Shown piece after piece: positions 32,676-43,195 of a stretch of DNA of 64,000 nt. Source of the stretch: Herminiimonas sp. (GTDB taxonomy: Bacteria > Pseudomonadota > Gammaproteobacteria > Burkholderiales > Burkholderiaceae_D). Every line of letters starts with the position of its first letter. Position 1 is the stretch's first letter. The stretch lies in NCBI GenBank assembly GCA_028292265.1, contig JAQGMR010000001.1, positions 1 through 64,000 of the forward strand, given 5' to 3'. The translations under genes and the position numbers were made by a program. The notes below the pieces were generated by a model. The model saw only the letters and a list, made by a program, of their open reading frames with translations, did no database searches and was not told the origin of the DNA.

Positions 32676-34661
32676 GTGACACTGTTACGTTCCTTCAGCC
32701 TGTCCGCCGCCTTGCTTGCGCCATTGCTTCTTTGCAGTCAGGCCAATGCGCGCATTACCTCGCTGCACATAGATCGCATTGAACCCTTTGCTGCCGGCAT
32801 GGCGTTTGGGGAAACCGGCGCGTACGAACGCGTTATCGGCGTGGCCCGGGGCGAACTCGATCCCGCCGACCCGCGCAACCGCGTGATCGTCAACCTTGAC
32901 CAGGCACCCCGCAATGCGCGCGGCAAGGTCGAATACGAGACCGATTTTTTCATGCTTCGGCCAGCCGATGCCGCGCGCGGCAATCACAAGATTCTTTATG
33001 AGGTTAACAACCGGGGCCGCAAATTCCTGATGCACTGGATGATGGATGCCTCGCCCCAGGCAGCCAGCGCCAACAACGATCCCAAAGATGCGAAGGATGC
33101 CGGCAATGGCCTGTTTCTGCGTCAGGGTTACACCATCGCGTGGAGCGGCTGGGATGCCGATGCGCCACGCACCGGCCACGGTATGGCGATGAAGGTGCCG
33201 GTTGCAACCGACGCCGGCAAGCCACTGGTGCGCCGCATCCGCGAGGAAATTGTCAATGGCACGCGCGGCGCGCTGGCGGATGTGCTTCGCCTGTCTTATG
33301 AGACCGCGAGCCAGGACCAGGGCCGGGCGCAGTTGACGGAGCGCCGCCGCGAGGTAGACAAGCCGCGTGAAATCCCCGCAAGCGGTTGGCAGTGGATTGA
33401 TGCACGCAGCATCCGCCTGCTTCCCGAGGGGACGAAGCCGCAGCCGGGCACACTTTATGAGCTCCGCTATGAAGCGCAGAATCCGAAGGTGCTCGGCATC
33501 GGCTTTGCCGCGACCCGGGACTTCGTTTCGTTCCTGCGACATGCGGCGAGTGACGACAACCTGTTGCCCAATCCCGCCGGCCGCGGCATGCGGGCCGCGC
33601 TGGCCGTTGGCATCTCGCAAAGCGGACGCTACTTGCGCGACCACATTTCCCAGGGCTTCAATCAGGATGAAAGCGGACAGCGCGTTTTCGATGGTGTGCT
33701 GGCGCATATCTCAGGTGTGGGTCGCGTCTTCCTGAATGATGAATTTGCGGAGCCAGCCCGAACCAACACGCAGCATGAAGACCACACCTACCCGGAAAAC
33801 GCTTTCCCATTTTCCACGGCGACGATGAAAGACCCGGTGACCGGGAAATCCGGCTCGCTGTTCCGGCACGACGGCTTTGACCCGCTGCTAATGGAGGTCA
33901 ATACCTCGACCGAATACTGGCAGAAGGGCGCCTCGCTGCTCGCCACCGACCCGCTCGGCAAGCACGACGTGGCGCTCCCCGCCAACAGTCGTGCCTACCT
34001 GGTGGCGGGTACACAGCACGGCGGTCGAACCGGCCTTGATACGGCTGTGGGGCCGTGTGTCAATCCACGCAACCCGCACAGTCCGGCACCGGCATTGCGT
34101 GCCCTGCTGGTCGCCCTGGACGAATGGGTTACCCAGGACAAGGCACCGCCGCCAAGCCGGGTGCCAAGCCTGGCGCGCAACCAATTGGTGGCGCCTGAAG
34201 CCGCAGGATTCCCGGCGATCCCTGGCGCGCAGATCGTCCGCACAAGCAACCGCATTACGCTGTTCGGCGACTGGACAGCGCCTACGCCAGATCCGGCGAA
34301 AGCCTACCGCGCCCTTGTCTCGCGCGTCGATGCAGACGGCAATGAAGTGGCGGGCATTAGATTGCCCGACATTGCCGTGCCGCTCGCCACCTACACCGGA
34401 TGGAACCTGTATCGTGCGCCGTTTCCTGAAGGCGAGGTATGCGACCGCGACGGAAGCTATTTTCCGTTCGCAAAAACAAAAGCCGAGCGCCTGGCGAGTG
34501 GCGATCCGCGGCACTCAATCGAAGAGCGCTACAACGGAAGGACCGACTACGCTAGCCGAGTGCGGCAAGCCAGTGAGACGCTGGTGAGGGAGCGGCTGTT
34601 GTTGAAGGAAGATGCGCAGGCCTACCTGCAGCGATCCGAATCGGCGATTCAGTCGCAATAG
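32676..34661 (+). CDS. Exported alpha/beta hydrolase domain protein (PF20091-like)
   Basis: A 661-residue protein starting at GTG 32676 (AAAGGGAG upstream) with a Sec signal peptide (TLLRSFSLSAALLAPLLLCSQANA). The nucleophile elbow GISQSGRYLRDHI around residue 310 has the G-x-S-x-S-G pattern of serine hydrolases, and WSGWDADAP and GTQHGGRTG are typical blocks of the 'alpha/beta hydrolase domain' family often found in Sphingomonads and Burkholderiales. The substrate is unknown, an ester or amide in the periplasm being likely. A strong stem-loop terminator lies about 60 bases past the stop codon. Confidence 0.8.
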   Translation: MTLLRSFSLSAALLAPLLLCSQANARITSLHIDRIEPFAAGMAFGETGAYERVIGVARGELDPADPRNRVIVNLDQAPRNARGKVEYETDFFMLRPADAARGNHKILYEVNNRGRKFLMHWMMDASPQAASANNDPKDAKDAGNGLFLRQGYTIAWSGWDADAPRTGHGMAMKVPVATDAGKPLVRRIREEIVNGTRGALADVLRLSYETASQDQGRAQLTERRREVDKPREIPASGWQWIDARSIRLLPEGTKPQPGTLYELRYEAQNPKVLGIGFAATRDFVSFLRHAASDDNLLPNPAGRGMRAALAVGISQSGRYLRDHISQGFNQDESGQRVFDGVLAHISGVGRVFLNDEFAEPARTNTQHEDHTYPENAFPFSTATMKDPVTGKSGSLFRHDGFDPLLMEVNTSTEYWQKGASLLATDPLGKHDVALPANSRAYLVAGTQHGGRTGLDTAVGPCVNPRNPHSPAPALRALLVALDEWVTQDKAPPPSRVPSLARNQLVAPEAAGFPAIPGAQIVRTSNRITLFGDWTAPTPDPAKAYRALVSRVDADGNEVAGIRLPDIAVPLATYTGWNLYRAPFPEGEVCDRDGSYFPFAKTKAERLASGDPRHSIEERYNGRTDYASRVRQASETLVRERLLLKEDAQAYLQRSESAIQSQ

Positions 34662-34720
34662 CGCAGCATCAGGCGCGGCTGGCATAGCCAATGCAGTTAA
34701 TCGAATCGAGCAGAACAGGT

Positions 34721-34758
34721 GCGAAAAGCCCACGGACTAACGTTCGTGGGCTTTTCGC
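34721..34758. terminator. Bidirectional stem-loop terminator
   Basis: A 14-bp perfect inverted repeat (GCGAAAAGCCCACG / CGTGGGCTTTTCGC) with a 10-base loop between convergent genes. Each strand reads a T4 run at the stem end, so it may serve both the hydrolase (+) and the membrane protein (-). Confidence 0.85.
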
Positions 34759-34849
34759 TGTGGCAGTGCGCCGCCTGATCGCCAGAGCAAGAACCCTTAG
34801 AGTTAGCGTGGCAGAGGCCCGCGCGGTTCTCCGGGCCCGCAGGCTCCCG

Positions 34850-35329
34850 CTATGCGGCCGGCTGCAGCGACCGTTGCATCAGTCGGAGAAGGATTGCCGT
34901 GCCAAGTCCCCATGCTGCATTAACGCACAAGCCGGTAGCCATGCCATTGATTGCATAGCCCGCGGCCACGGGCAACCCCTTTAAAGGCGCGACCACATAC
35001 CACGCGACGAGGGTGGGGGCGATCATGCCAAACAGGAGCGCCTTGATATAGAAAGACCCATCGATTTGCCAGCGGCGTCCGACCACAAACATCACGATGC
35101 CCCATACGCCACCCCAGAACGAAAGCGAGATGACCTTGGGGATGGCCAGAACGCCGACCGGATTGAGCGCATAGGCCGGGCTGTGGGTGACGCCAAGTTT
35201 GGCGAGAAGCATCAACATCGGCTGGTGAAACGCAAGCACGGCGATGAACCCGGCGACAAAGGCCAGCAAGGCGTGTCGCGGCGTGGACGGACGTGTCGAA
35301 ATACCCTGCGATACAGTAAAAGCTTCCAT
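34850..35329 (-). CDS. Conserved four-span membrane protein, unknown function
   Basis: A 159-residue protein with four hydrophobic stretches: HALLAFVAGFIAVLAFHQPMLMLLA, ISLSFWGGVWGIVMFVVG, ALLFGMIAPTLVAWYVVAPL and the C-terminal GMATGLCVNAAWGLGTAILL. I recognise similar proteins only as hypothetical membrane proteins of proteobacteria. ATG 35329 is preferred because GGGAG is 7 bases upstream; ATG 35335 overlaps that site. Single gene facing the hydrolase. Confidence 0.75.
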   Translation of the reverse strand: MEAFTVSQGISTRPSTPRHALLAFVAGFIAVLAFHQPMLMLLAKLGVTHSPAYALNPVGVLAIPKVISLSFWGGVWGIVMFVVGRRWQIDGSFYIKALLFGMIAPTLVAWYVVAPLKGLPVAAGYAINGMATGLCVNAAWGLGTAILLRLMQRSLQPAA

Positions 35330-35515
35330 CCGCATGCTCCCTATATTGTTTGGCTCACGGCCTGGTGCCGCGTCCTCAAGTGACGCTTGAATGCGCCAGA
35401 GGTTGCCGTTTGCGCAAGCTTATCGTGCCTGCTCAAGTTGTGCCATGACTCATCAAACCAAAACGGGTTCGAGGACAGTGCGGCGCCCTCGTTCTGCCTC
35501 GACTGGTTAACCGCC

Positions 35516-38500
35516 TTATGCAGCCTCAAGGGCTCGCTGCAACTCGGTAACGTTATAGGGCTTGCGTAAAAAAATCTGCGCTGGGTCCCCGCCATGCCTG
35601 GAAAGGTCGTTATAGCCGCTTGCGAAGACCACTCGAATCCCGGGCCGCAGCAGGACGGCCTGTCGCGCAAGCGCGATTCCGCTTGCTCCCGGCAGGGACA
35701 CATCGGTGAATAGAACTTCGTAGGATTGGTCTTGTAGAAGTTGGACTGCGCGCTCGGCGTCTGTACAAGGCGTAGGGGCCCAGCCCAGCATTGTCAACAT
35801 CTCGCAGGCGAGTTCCAGCAGGTCGGCGTTGTCGTCCACGACCAGTATCTTCTGTCCCGCGGCGGAGGACCGATCCATTTCTTGGGCGGAGGTGTCGCCA
35901 ACCTTAGCGAACACGGGTGCCGGCTGTTCTTGCGACGAGCGGCCAGTCTGTCGCGAATGGCGCGCCTTCGCCAGCAACTCCCGCAGCCTGCGGGCGAGCT
36001 GCTCTGACCGATACGGCTTTCCGATAAGGTTGACGCCTGGCTCGAGCTTCCCATCCTGCATTACGGCATTGCGCGTATAGCCCGATGTGAACAACACTTC
36101 GATGCCGGGATTTATTTCCTTGGCGCGCCGGGCAAGGTCGCGACTTGTGACCGGCCCTGGCATGACGACATCGGTAAAGAGCAGGTCGATTGATTCGTCG
36201 CGCTTGAGAATCGCCAGCGCCGCTTCGCCATCCGCCGCGGCCAGTACCTGGTATCCCAGACCCGTCAGTAGCGCGACCACGGTTTCCCGAACGCCGTTGT
36301 CATCCTCCACGACCAGCAGGGTTTCGTTGCCTCGCTCTGTAGAGGCCTCCGTTCGGGCGGGCTCCGCCCTGGCCTCTGGCTCAAGCGAACGCGGCAGGTA
36401 AACGCTCACCGTAGTCCCATGCCCTACGATGCTGTCGATGCGGATATAACCACCGCTCTGCATGACGAACCCATGCGCCATTGACAGGCCGAGGCCCGTG
36501 CCCTTGCCCTCTTCCTTGGTCGTAAAGAAGGGTTCAAAAGCCTGCTCGACGACCTCGCGGCTCATACCGGAACCGGTGTCGCTCATTGCCAAAATGACGT
36601 ACTGGCCAGCCGGCACCGCATCCGTTGAGCCATCCATGGAACTGGCCGACTCGCCGACAAATTCGGCGTTGCGCAAACTGATACCCAGTATGCCGCCACC
36701 GCTCATTGCATCACGTGCGTTAAGCGCGAGATTGAGAATGACGTTTTCAAGTCTCGACGGGTCGACCAGCGTGTTCCACAGACCGCTTCGCGTTTCGCGT
36801 TGGATCTCTATCGATTCGCCCAGCGCGCGCTGCAGTAACTCCGCCATGTTGTCCAGCAAGCGGTTGAGGTTGACCACAACCGGTTGTAGCGGCTGCCGCC
36901 GGGCGAAGGCAAGCAATTGCGACGACAGTTTCGCGCCACGCTCCACGGCGTCCAGGGCACTGCCAATCAGGCGCTGGCCGCGCTCCCTGTCACCGCCGCT
37001 TGCCTGCAGCAATTGCAGGTTGCCGGAAATTATCTGCAAGGTGTTATTGAAATCATGCGCAACGCCGCCGGTCAGCTTGCCAACCGCCTCCAGCCGTTGC
37101 GCATGGGCCAGCGCCGCACGCGTCTGGTCAAGCGCCTGCATGCGCTGTGCCTCGCGCCTCTCCGCATCCTTGCGGCTGCTAATGTCAGAGTGGGTTCCGA
37201 TCATGCGCAGCGCTGCGCCGTTGCTGTCGCGGCTAACCACCATGCCGCGTGCCAGCACCCACTTCCAGCTTCCGTCCTTGCACAGGATGCGGTATTCGCA
37301 TTCATAAGCTTTGGTGACGCCCGCTATACAGGCCTCGGCGGCCTGCAGCGTCGCAGCCCTGTCGTCGGCATGGATGCGGTCTTCCCAGGCACTGCGGTGC
37401 GGCGGAATTTCCTGATCAGAGTACCCCAGCATTGCCTTCCAGCGCCGCGAGTACAGCACCTCGCCGGTCTGAAGATTCGCATCCCAGACGCCCTCGGCAG
37501 CGCCTTCCAGCGCGTATTTCCAGCGGAACTCGCTGGCGCGCAATTTGCGAGTCATGTCGACGGCCAGCGTCACCGCGCGGCGGCGACCGGTCGCGAGCAC
37601 CCAGACCAGCGTCGACAGCAATAGTCCCGCGACTGTGCCGGTGAACCCGATCGCATAGAGCTTCTCGGTGCCCAGACGTGCTTCAAAGTCTGGCCGGGAC
37701 GCGATTTCCACGGTCCACAGCCGACCAGACACTGCGGCGCGCCGGACGCTGTGGTATGCCGGCCGCTCTTCTGACGGAGATGCGCTGCGATGCGAGTCAT
37801 ACATCAAGGATTGCGGATCTAGCCCGGTGCCATCGAAGACACGCACACGCAAATCGTTCGAACGCTCGCCGCCCACGCCGGCCATCAGATCATTCATGCG
37901 GAACGGCGCGGCGACCCAGCCCAGCAGCGCTGATTCGCGCCGAGCCGGGGTATCAACCGGCATGCCATGCCGGTATACCGGCAGGTACATGACAAAACCC
38001 GCCTGGGTTTCCAGTCCCGATTCCTGGATCAATTGCACCTTGCCAGACATGGCCGGACGACCGGTTTCACCAGCCCGAACCATGGCGGCACGCCGGAACG
38101 GCTCAGTCAGCATGTCGAAGCCGAGCGCACGCAGGTTCATCCCCACAAACGGTTCGATTCGAACCACAGCGCTGAAGCGGTCGCGCTTGCCCGACGGGTT
38201 GACTTGATATGCGGCATGTCCCTCCCGCCGCATTGATGTCACATGCTCTTCCAGTTGGGTCGGCGCTATCAGGGCAGCAACCGCCAGGGCCTGGATGCCG
38301 GGAAAGTGCTCCGGCAGTGCAAGGTTGGCCACGAAGTCCCGGAAGTCATTGGCATCGACGTCGATCGATCCCCGCATGAACCCTTGCGTGCCACGCAAAA
38401 CTTCTTCGTACGTAGCCATGCGCTGCTCAAGCCGTTCCGCGGTTTCGCGTACGCGGAAATCAAACTCGGTATGCAGATCCTGGTAGTCCGACTCGCGCGC

Positions 38501-38647
38501 GGCGCGCACGGTAACCAGAGTAACCGCCAACACTGTCAGCAGCAGCGAGCCGGCCAGCAGTATGGGGAATAAATGCTCGCGCAGACTGCGCGCTGGTTTC
38601 GCAGTGGCTTCGTCGCTTTCGGGGAGTGGCGGTCGTTGCGATTCCAT
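35516..38647 (-). CDS. CHASE-PAS hybrid sensor histidine kinase with two receiver domains
   Basis: A 1043-residue membrane receptor kinase. Order: cytoplasmic tail, helix (about 27-48), periplasmic CHASE domain (about 80-310; TQGFMRGSIDVDANDFRDFV, FPGIQALAVA), second helix (about 332-352), PAS/PAC (about 375-490), HisKA with phospho-acceptor His531 (GGVAHDFNNTLQII), HATPase with NLALNARDAM, DTGSGM and GTGLGLSMAHGF, then two receiver domains (LLVVEDDNGVRETV; ILVVDDNADLLELA) each with a phosphoacceptor Asp (LLFTDVVMPG; VLFTDVSLPG). CHASE domains sense small extracellular molecules. No response regulator with a DNA-binding domain is adjacent. It is followed on the same strand by the giant GGDEF-EAL gene upstream (ends 38727). 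Confidence 0.93.
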   Translation of the reverse strand: MESQRPPLPESDEATAKPARSLREHLFPILLAGSLLLTVLAVTLVTVRAARESDYQDLHTEFDFRVRETAERLEQRMATYEEVLRGTQGFMRGSIDVDANDFRDFVANLALPEHFPGIQALAVAALIAPTQLEEHVTSMRREGHAAYQVNPSGKRDRFSAVVRIEPFVGMNLRALGFDMLTEPFRRAAMVRAGETGRPAMSGKVQLIQESGLETQAGFVMYLPVYRHGMPVDTPARRESALLGWVAAPFRMNDLMAGVGGERSNDLRVRVFDGTGLDPQSLMYDSHRSASPSEERPAYHSVRRAAVSGRLWTVEIASRPDFEARLGTEKLYAIGFTGTVAGLLLSTLVWVLATGRRRAVTLAVDMTRKLRASEFRWKYALEGAAEGVWDANLQTGEVLYSRRWKAMLGYSDQEIPPHRSAWEDRIHADDRAATLQAAEACIAGVTKAYECEYRILCKDGSWKWVLARGMVVSRDSNGAALRMIGTHSDISSRKDAERREAQRMQALDQTRAALAHAQRLEAVGKLTGGVAHDFNNTLQIISGNLQLLQASGGDRERGQRLIGSALDAVERGAKLSSQLLAFARRQPLQPVVVNLNRLLDNMAELLQRALGESIEIQRETRSGLWNTLVDPSRLENVILNLALNARDAMSGGGILGISLRNAEFVGESASSMDGSTDAVPAGQYVILAMSDTGSGMSREVVEQAFEPFFTTKEEGKGTGLGLSMAHGFVMQSGGYIRIDSIVGHGTTVSVYLPRSLEPEARAEPARTEASTERGNETLLVVEDDNGVRETVVALLTGLGYQVLAAADGEAALAILKRDESIDLLFTDVVMPGPVTSRDLARRAKEINPGIEVLFTSGYTRNAVMQDGKLEPGVNLIGKPYRSEQLARRLRELLAKARHSRQTGRSSQEQPAPVFAKVGDTSAQEMDRSSAAGQKILVVDDNADLLELACEMLTMLGWAPTPCTDAERAVQLLQDQSYEVLFTDVSLPGASGIALARQAVLLRPGIRVVFASGYNDLSRHGGDPAQIFLRKPYNVTELQRALEAA

Positions 38648-38726
38648 TAATGAAACTTGTCGGCAGGCAGAGCGTGAATTCTACCGCGGCAGTGCTAGCC
38701 CAACCACCGGCCTCGCTGATGCCGGT

Positions 38727-41700
38727 TCAGGCGAGAGCGAGGGCATCCCTGGTCGCGAGTATGTGTCGTTCGCAACGGTCAAGCGGCATCGGGCGTCCGA
38801 ACAGGTATCCCTGGAAGGCGTAACAGCCATTCTCAGCGAGGAATTCCCGCATTCCCTCCGTCTCCACCCCTTCAGCGATGACGGCCAGTCCGAGGCTTTG
38901 TCCTAGCGCTATGATGGTTCGAACAATCGCCGCGTCGTTCGGGTCGGAGAGCACGTCCCGGATGAAAGACTGATCAATCTTCAGCTGGTCGAGCGGCAAA
39001 CTCTTCAGGTAAAAGAGTGAAGAATAGCCAGTCCCAAAGTCATCAAGAGAAAACTGCACACCGCGACTTTTGAGGGCGGTCATCTTGACGATGGTGGAAT
39101 CCATGTTGTCGACCAAAAGGCTTTCGGTCAATTCCAGTTTGAGCCGGTAAGCATTGGCGCCGGACCGGTCCAGCGCGGCGAGAGTCTGGTCCACGAATGC
39201 TGGATGGCGGAACTGGTAAGCGCTGACGTTCACGGCAATGGAAAGATGCGCAAATTCGGGCTGCGTGCTCCATGCCGCCAGCTGTATGCAGGCGGTTTGT
39301 AGAACCATCTGCCCCAGCAGCAAAATCAGATCCGTTTCTTCAGCAACCGGAATGAATTCCGACGGCGGTACCATGCCCCGCTCGGGATGCTGCCAGCGCA
39401 CCAGCGCCTCAACGCCGGTGACTTGGCCCTCACGGTTGACCTGAGGCTGGTAATGCAGGGTGATCTGGTCCGACTGCAACGCGTGCCGCAACTCGTGTTC
39501 CAGCGCAACCCGGCGGGTGATCGCGGCTTGCATGGTGGGGTCGAAAAAGCGCAGCGTGTTCCGCCCGGCGGCCTTCGCCTGGTACATCGCCAGGTCGGCC
39601 CGCTTAAGCAGTTCCGCGACATCGTCCCGATGGTCCCCAAAAAGCGTGATGCCGATACTGGGCGTGCTGCGGTGTTCATAGCCGGCGAATTGAAAAGGCT
39701 GGTTCAATGCCAGCAAGACCTTCTCGCCAACTTCCCTCGCCTGCTGAGACGCATCGGTCGCATCCTCGCTCAGGTTCTCCAGCATCACAACGAATTCGTC
39801 GCCGCCGAGTCGGGCGACCGTGTCGACCTCCCGCACACTGGACGAGAGTCGCGTTGCGACCTGTTGCAGAAGCAGGTCGCCAACATGGTGGCCGAGCGTA
39901 TCGTTCAGCGTCTTGAAGTTGTCGAGGTCAATGAACAGCAACGCGCCTTCCCGCCCGGTGCGCGCAGTGGCCGCCAGCGCATGGCGCAGGCGGTCCATTA
40001 ACAGAAGCCTGTTGGGCAGCAACGTCAGGGCATCGTAAAAGGCAAGCTGCTTGATTTCCAGCTCGGCCGCCTTGCGCTGCGTGATGTCGGTCTTGATAGC
40101 GAAGATCGATTCCGGCCGCCCTTCACTGTCGAGCACCAGGGTCCAGTTTGCCTCTACCGTCAGGAAACTCCCGCTCTTGTGCCGCTCACGAATTTCGCCG
40201 CTCCATTCGCCGCGCTGCATCACGGCATGGGTTGCCGCCTCCAATAGCGCAGGATCGTCGTGAAGCAAGTCATTAATCGAGCGTCCGATTGCTTCGGCCT
40301 GAGTCCAGCCATACAGCCGTTCGGCACCCTTGTTCCAGAACCGCACCCGTTGGTCTATACCGCGAACGATAATTGCGTCCTTAGCATTGTCGAGAAGCGA
40401 AGCCTGTTCGCGAATGCGTGCATCCGACGCCTGTCGCTCAAGTTCTGCCGCGGCGCGCGCTGCGAAAATCTTGAGCGTGGAACTGATGAATTCCTTCTGG
40501 CGCGGCATTTCGGCAAACAGCACGAACAGCACACCCAAAGGCTCACCGGTGGAGCTGTCCAGCCGATGGCCGCCACAAGCGCGCACGCTCAATTGCCGCA
40601 GCGTCCCCGACTTCGCATAGCAGGCTGCAGCAGCGTCATTGACCAGCCAATGGATCGATGCCACCAGTTCGTTACACCCGTCATCGGCAACGTTAAAGTC
40701 GAAATTTTCATGCGGCTCCTTGCCCACCACGACCGCCACCGTTCTTCCGGTCGAAGCCATGCCCGGCGTGAGGCGCACCATGAAACCGGCGGTCGCGCCA
40801 AGTGCGTCAACCATATTGTCGGTCAGCTGGCTGAAAAACTCGGTACCGGTCGCCGCGGACACCGCCGTGGCAACCTTGAGGGCAGAGGCCTGCAGTCGGA
40901 GACGTTCCTGCTGCAGGCGCAAGTTATCGATCCCGTAGGCGAGGTTGTCGGCGAGCGACTGCAAGAATTTCACCTCGTCCTGCCCGAGATGCGCCACTTC
41001 GGCGGCAAACATGCTCAGCAGGCCAAATGTCCTTTCCCGGTTGCGCAGCGGTAGCCACACGCCGCTGCGGTACGCGCCATCCGTTGTCGGCTTGCCGTTA
41101 GCATCCGCGCCCCAGACGAGCGGCTGCCATGGAACCAGCCCAACTTCCTTCAGGCTGTCCGACATCAAGCTTACCGTGCCGGTTCGGATGGTCCGACCAG
41201 CCGGCCCCCGGCCGGCCGGATTTGACTCGTCCCACGACAACTGAACCGCTGGGATCGGCGCGTTGTCTGATCCGAAATGCGAGACGATCTCGATAGTGCG
41301 GGATTCGTCTTCCTTCGCAAAGCCGACCCATGCCATGCGGTAGCCACCGATCTCCACGGCGACGCGGCAGATTTCTCTCAATAGCGATTCTTCGGCCTCG
41401 CCGCGAATCAGCGCCTGGTTGCAGGCCGCCAGCATTTCCTTGGCCCGACTCACCCGCAGCAGGTCCCGCTCCGCCCGCCGACGCTCGGTGACATCGCTGG
41501 CCAGCACCACACGCGCGGCCCGGCCGTCGAACTCGATCACATCCGAGAAAATTTCGACTTCGATTGCGGTGCCGTCCTTCTTGCGATGACGCCAGATCCG
41601 CTTGCGGCTGATCAGGCTATTCGCGCGCACCGCACTTTTCAGTTCGGGAACGTCTTCGAGAGGGTGCAGCTCGCACAATGTCAGGGATCGGAACTCCGCA

Positions 41701-43112
41701 TCACTGTAGCCATAGTGCGCAATGGCGGCGCGATTGGCTGCCAATATGCGCAAGCCGGCCACCTCATAAACCCACATTGGTTGCGGAAGATTGTCAAACA
41801 GGAACCGGTATTGCAACTCAGACGCGCGCAACCGCTCGGCAGCGTGATGGCGCAGGATTACCGCCCCAAGGGAATCCACCAGCAATTGCAGATTGTTGAC
41901 GTCGGCCTGTGCAAACGCCGCGGGTTTCGTCGACATGACCTTCACTACGCCTATCAGCCGGTCGCCTTCGCGCAGCGGTGCCGCAATAATCGAGCGCACT
42001 CCCATCCGGCGCGACGCCGCCTGGTCTGTTCTTGGATCGGACCAGGCGTCCTCGGCATATACGGCAAGACCGCTTTGCAGCGCATGGCCCGCGAGGCTGT
42101 CTTCCAGCTTTAGTGGTGGCGAAATGTCCCGGACTGCGCTGCCGGCCACGGCGTTGCGCACCATGTCGTCTTCCTCGACCAGTTCAATCACGCTGCCCGA
42201 CGCAGACGTAATTTCCATGGCACGTTGTGCCATCAGATTCATCACTTCAGTCAAGGCCAGGCTTGATGAAGCGATTTCACGCTGGACCTCGATAATGCGC
42301 CGCTGCATGGCCTCGGCCCGTTGCGCTTCATGTTGCGCCTGCTTGCGCTCGGACAGGTCGGTCATGCCGCCCACAATGCGGGTGACGCGCTGCCTCGCAT
42401 TGCGGATTACATAGGCGCGGTCTTCCACATTTGCCCAGGAACCGTCACCGCGCATAAAGCGATATTCCCCGGTCCAGCTATGGCCACTGCCGCGAATGGC
42501 AGCTCGCATCGATTGGGTCACGCGTTCCCGATCCTCGGGATGTATCCGCAGGGTCCACGAGTTTGTGTTTGAATTGGCCGCATCCCGGCCGTGGCCGAAG
42601 CGAGCCGAGTAGCCTTCGTTCCACCACAGCCGGCCTGCTTCCAGGTCCCAGTCCCACACTGCGTCGGTGGTTGCTTTCACCACACTCTTGAAGCGCTCCT
42701 CGCTCTCTCGCAGCGTCTGTTCGGCACGCCTGCTTTCGGTAATGTCGGTGACATAGCCTTCGAGGGCCTGGGTGATGCCATCGGCGGCAAGCACGGCATG
42801 GCCCTGTTCCGAGACCCATTTCTCGCTGCCGTCTTTCGACCGCAACCGATAGCAGAGCTGGAACGGCTGCCCAGCCGCCAGAGCCGCACCGACCTCTTCC
42901 TGCACGCGCTCGCGATCATCCGGATGGATCAGTGAGCCGTAACTCACGACCCGGTCGCCGATCAGCTCGTCGGGGTCGTGACCCGTCAGGGATCGTGCCC
43001 CGCTGCTGACATATTCCATGGTCCAGTCGGCGCAGTTCACGCAACGGTAGACCATGCCCGGGAGATTTCCGAGCAGGGTATCCAGTGATAGTGAGCTTGT
43101 GGCGTCTTGCAT
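38727..43112 (-). CDS. Multi-PAS/GAF GGDEF-EAL cyclic-di-GMP signalling protein
   Basis: A 1461-residue soluble protein. From the N-terminus: two PAS domains, a GAF domain (around 290-430), a PAS domain, a second GAF (about 570-720), a third GAF-like region, a PAS domain (about 895-1015), then GGDEF and EAL. The cyclase signature is intact (LGGDEFVVMLEN) and preceded by REVD five residues before it, an inhibitory I-site. The EAL domain has EALVRW and later DDFGTGYSSLFYLKSLPLDQLKID. Both activities could therefore be present, so net output (synthesis or breakdown of c-di-GMP) is open. No membrane segment is seen; the many sensors suggest cytosolic signals. It is 79 bp upstream of the hybrid kinase, possibly one transcript. 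Confidence 0.93.
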   Translation of the reverse strand: MQDATSSLSLDTLLGNLPGMVYRCVNCADWTMEYVSSGARSLTGHDPDELIGDRVVSYGSLIHPDDRERVQEEVGAALAAGQPFQLCYRLRSKDGSEKWVSEQGHAVLAADGITQALEGYVTDITESRRAEQTLRESEERFKSVVKATTDAVWDWDLEAGRLWWNEGYSARFGHGRDAANSNTNSWTLRIHPEDRERVTQSMRAAIRGSGHSWTGEYRFMRGDGSWANVEDRAYVIRNARQRVTRIVGGMTDLSERKQAQHEAQRAEAMQRRIIEVQREIASSSLALTEVMNLMAQRAMEITSASGSVIELVEEDDMVRNAVAGSAVRDISPPLKLEDSLAGHALQSGLAVYAEDAWSDPRTDQAASRRMGVRSIIAAPLREGDRLIGVVKVMSTKPAAFAQADVNNLQLLVDSLGAVILRHHAAERLRASELQYRFLFDNLPQPMWVYEVAGLRILAANRAAIAHYGYSDAEFRSLTLCELHPLEDVPELKSAVRANSLISRKRIWRHRKKDGTAIEVEIFSDVIEFDGRAARVVLASDVTERRRAERDLLRVSRAKEMLAACNQALIRGEAEESLLREICRVAVEIGGYRMAWVGFAKEDESRTIEIVSHFGSDNAPIPAVQLSWDESNPAGRGPAGRTIRTGTVSLMSDSLKEVGLVPWQPLVWGADANGKPTTDGAYRSGVWLPLRNRERTFGLLSMFAAEVAHLGQDEVKFLQSLADNLAYGIDNLRLQQERLRLQASALKVATAVSAATGTEFFSQLTDNMVDALGATAGFMVRLTPGMASTGRTVAVVVGKEPHENFDFNVADDGCNELVASIHWLVNDAAAACYAKSGTLRQLSVRACGGHRLDSSTGEPLGVLFVLFAEMPRQKEFISSTLKIFAARAAAELERQASDARIREQASLLDNAKDAIIVRGIDQRVRFWNKGAERLYGWTQAEAIGRSINDLLHDDPALLEAATHAVMQRGEWSGEIRERHKSGSFLTVEANWTLVLDSEGRPESIFAIKTDITQRKAAELEIKQLAFYDALTLLPNRLLLMDRLRHALAATARTGREGALLFIDLDNFKTLNDTLGHHVGDLLLQQVATRLSSSVREVDTVARLGGDEFVVMLENLSEDATDASQQAREVGEKVLLALNQPFQFAGYEHRSTPSIGITLFGDHRDDVAELLKRADLAMYQAKAAGRNTLRFFDPTMQAAITRRVALEHELRHALQSDQITLHYQPQVNREGQVTGVEALVRWQHPERGMVPPSEFIPVAEETDLILLLGQMVLQTACIQLAAWSTQPEFAHLSIAVNVSAYQFRHPAFVDQTLAALDRSGANAYRLKLELTESLLVDNMDSTIVKMTALKSRGVQFSLDDFGTGYSSLFYLKSLPLDQLKIDQSFIRDVLSDPNDAAIVRTIIALGQSLGLAVIAEGVETEGMREFLAENGCYAFQGYLFGRPMPLDRCERHILATRDALALA

Positions 43113-43195
43113 GTTTGCTGAGTTCCCGCATGTCCTTGAAGCCGGTTGCAGGCGGGCAGCGGAAGCAACGCTTCGGCCCTCGCCACGCGATTGGC

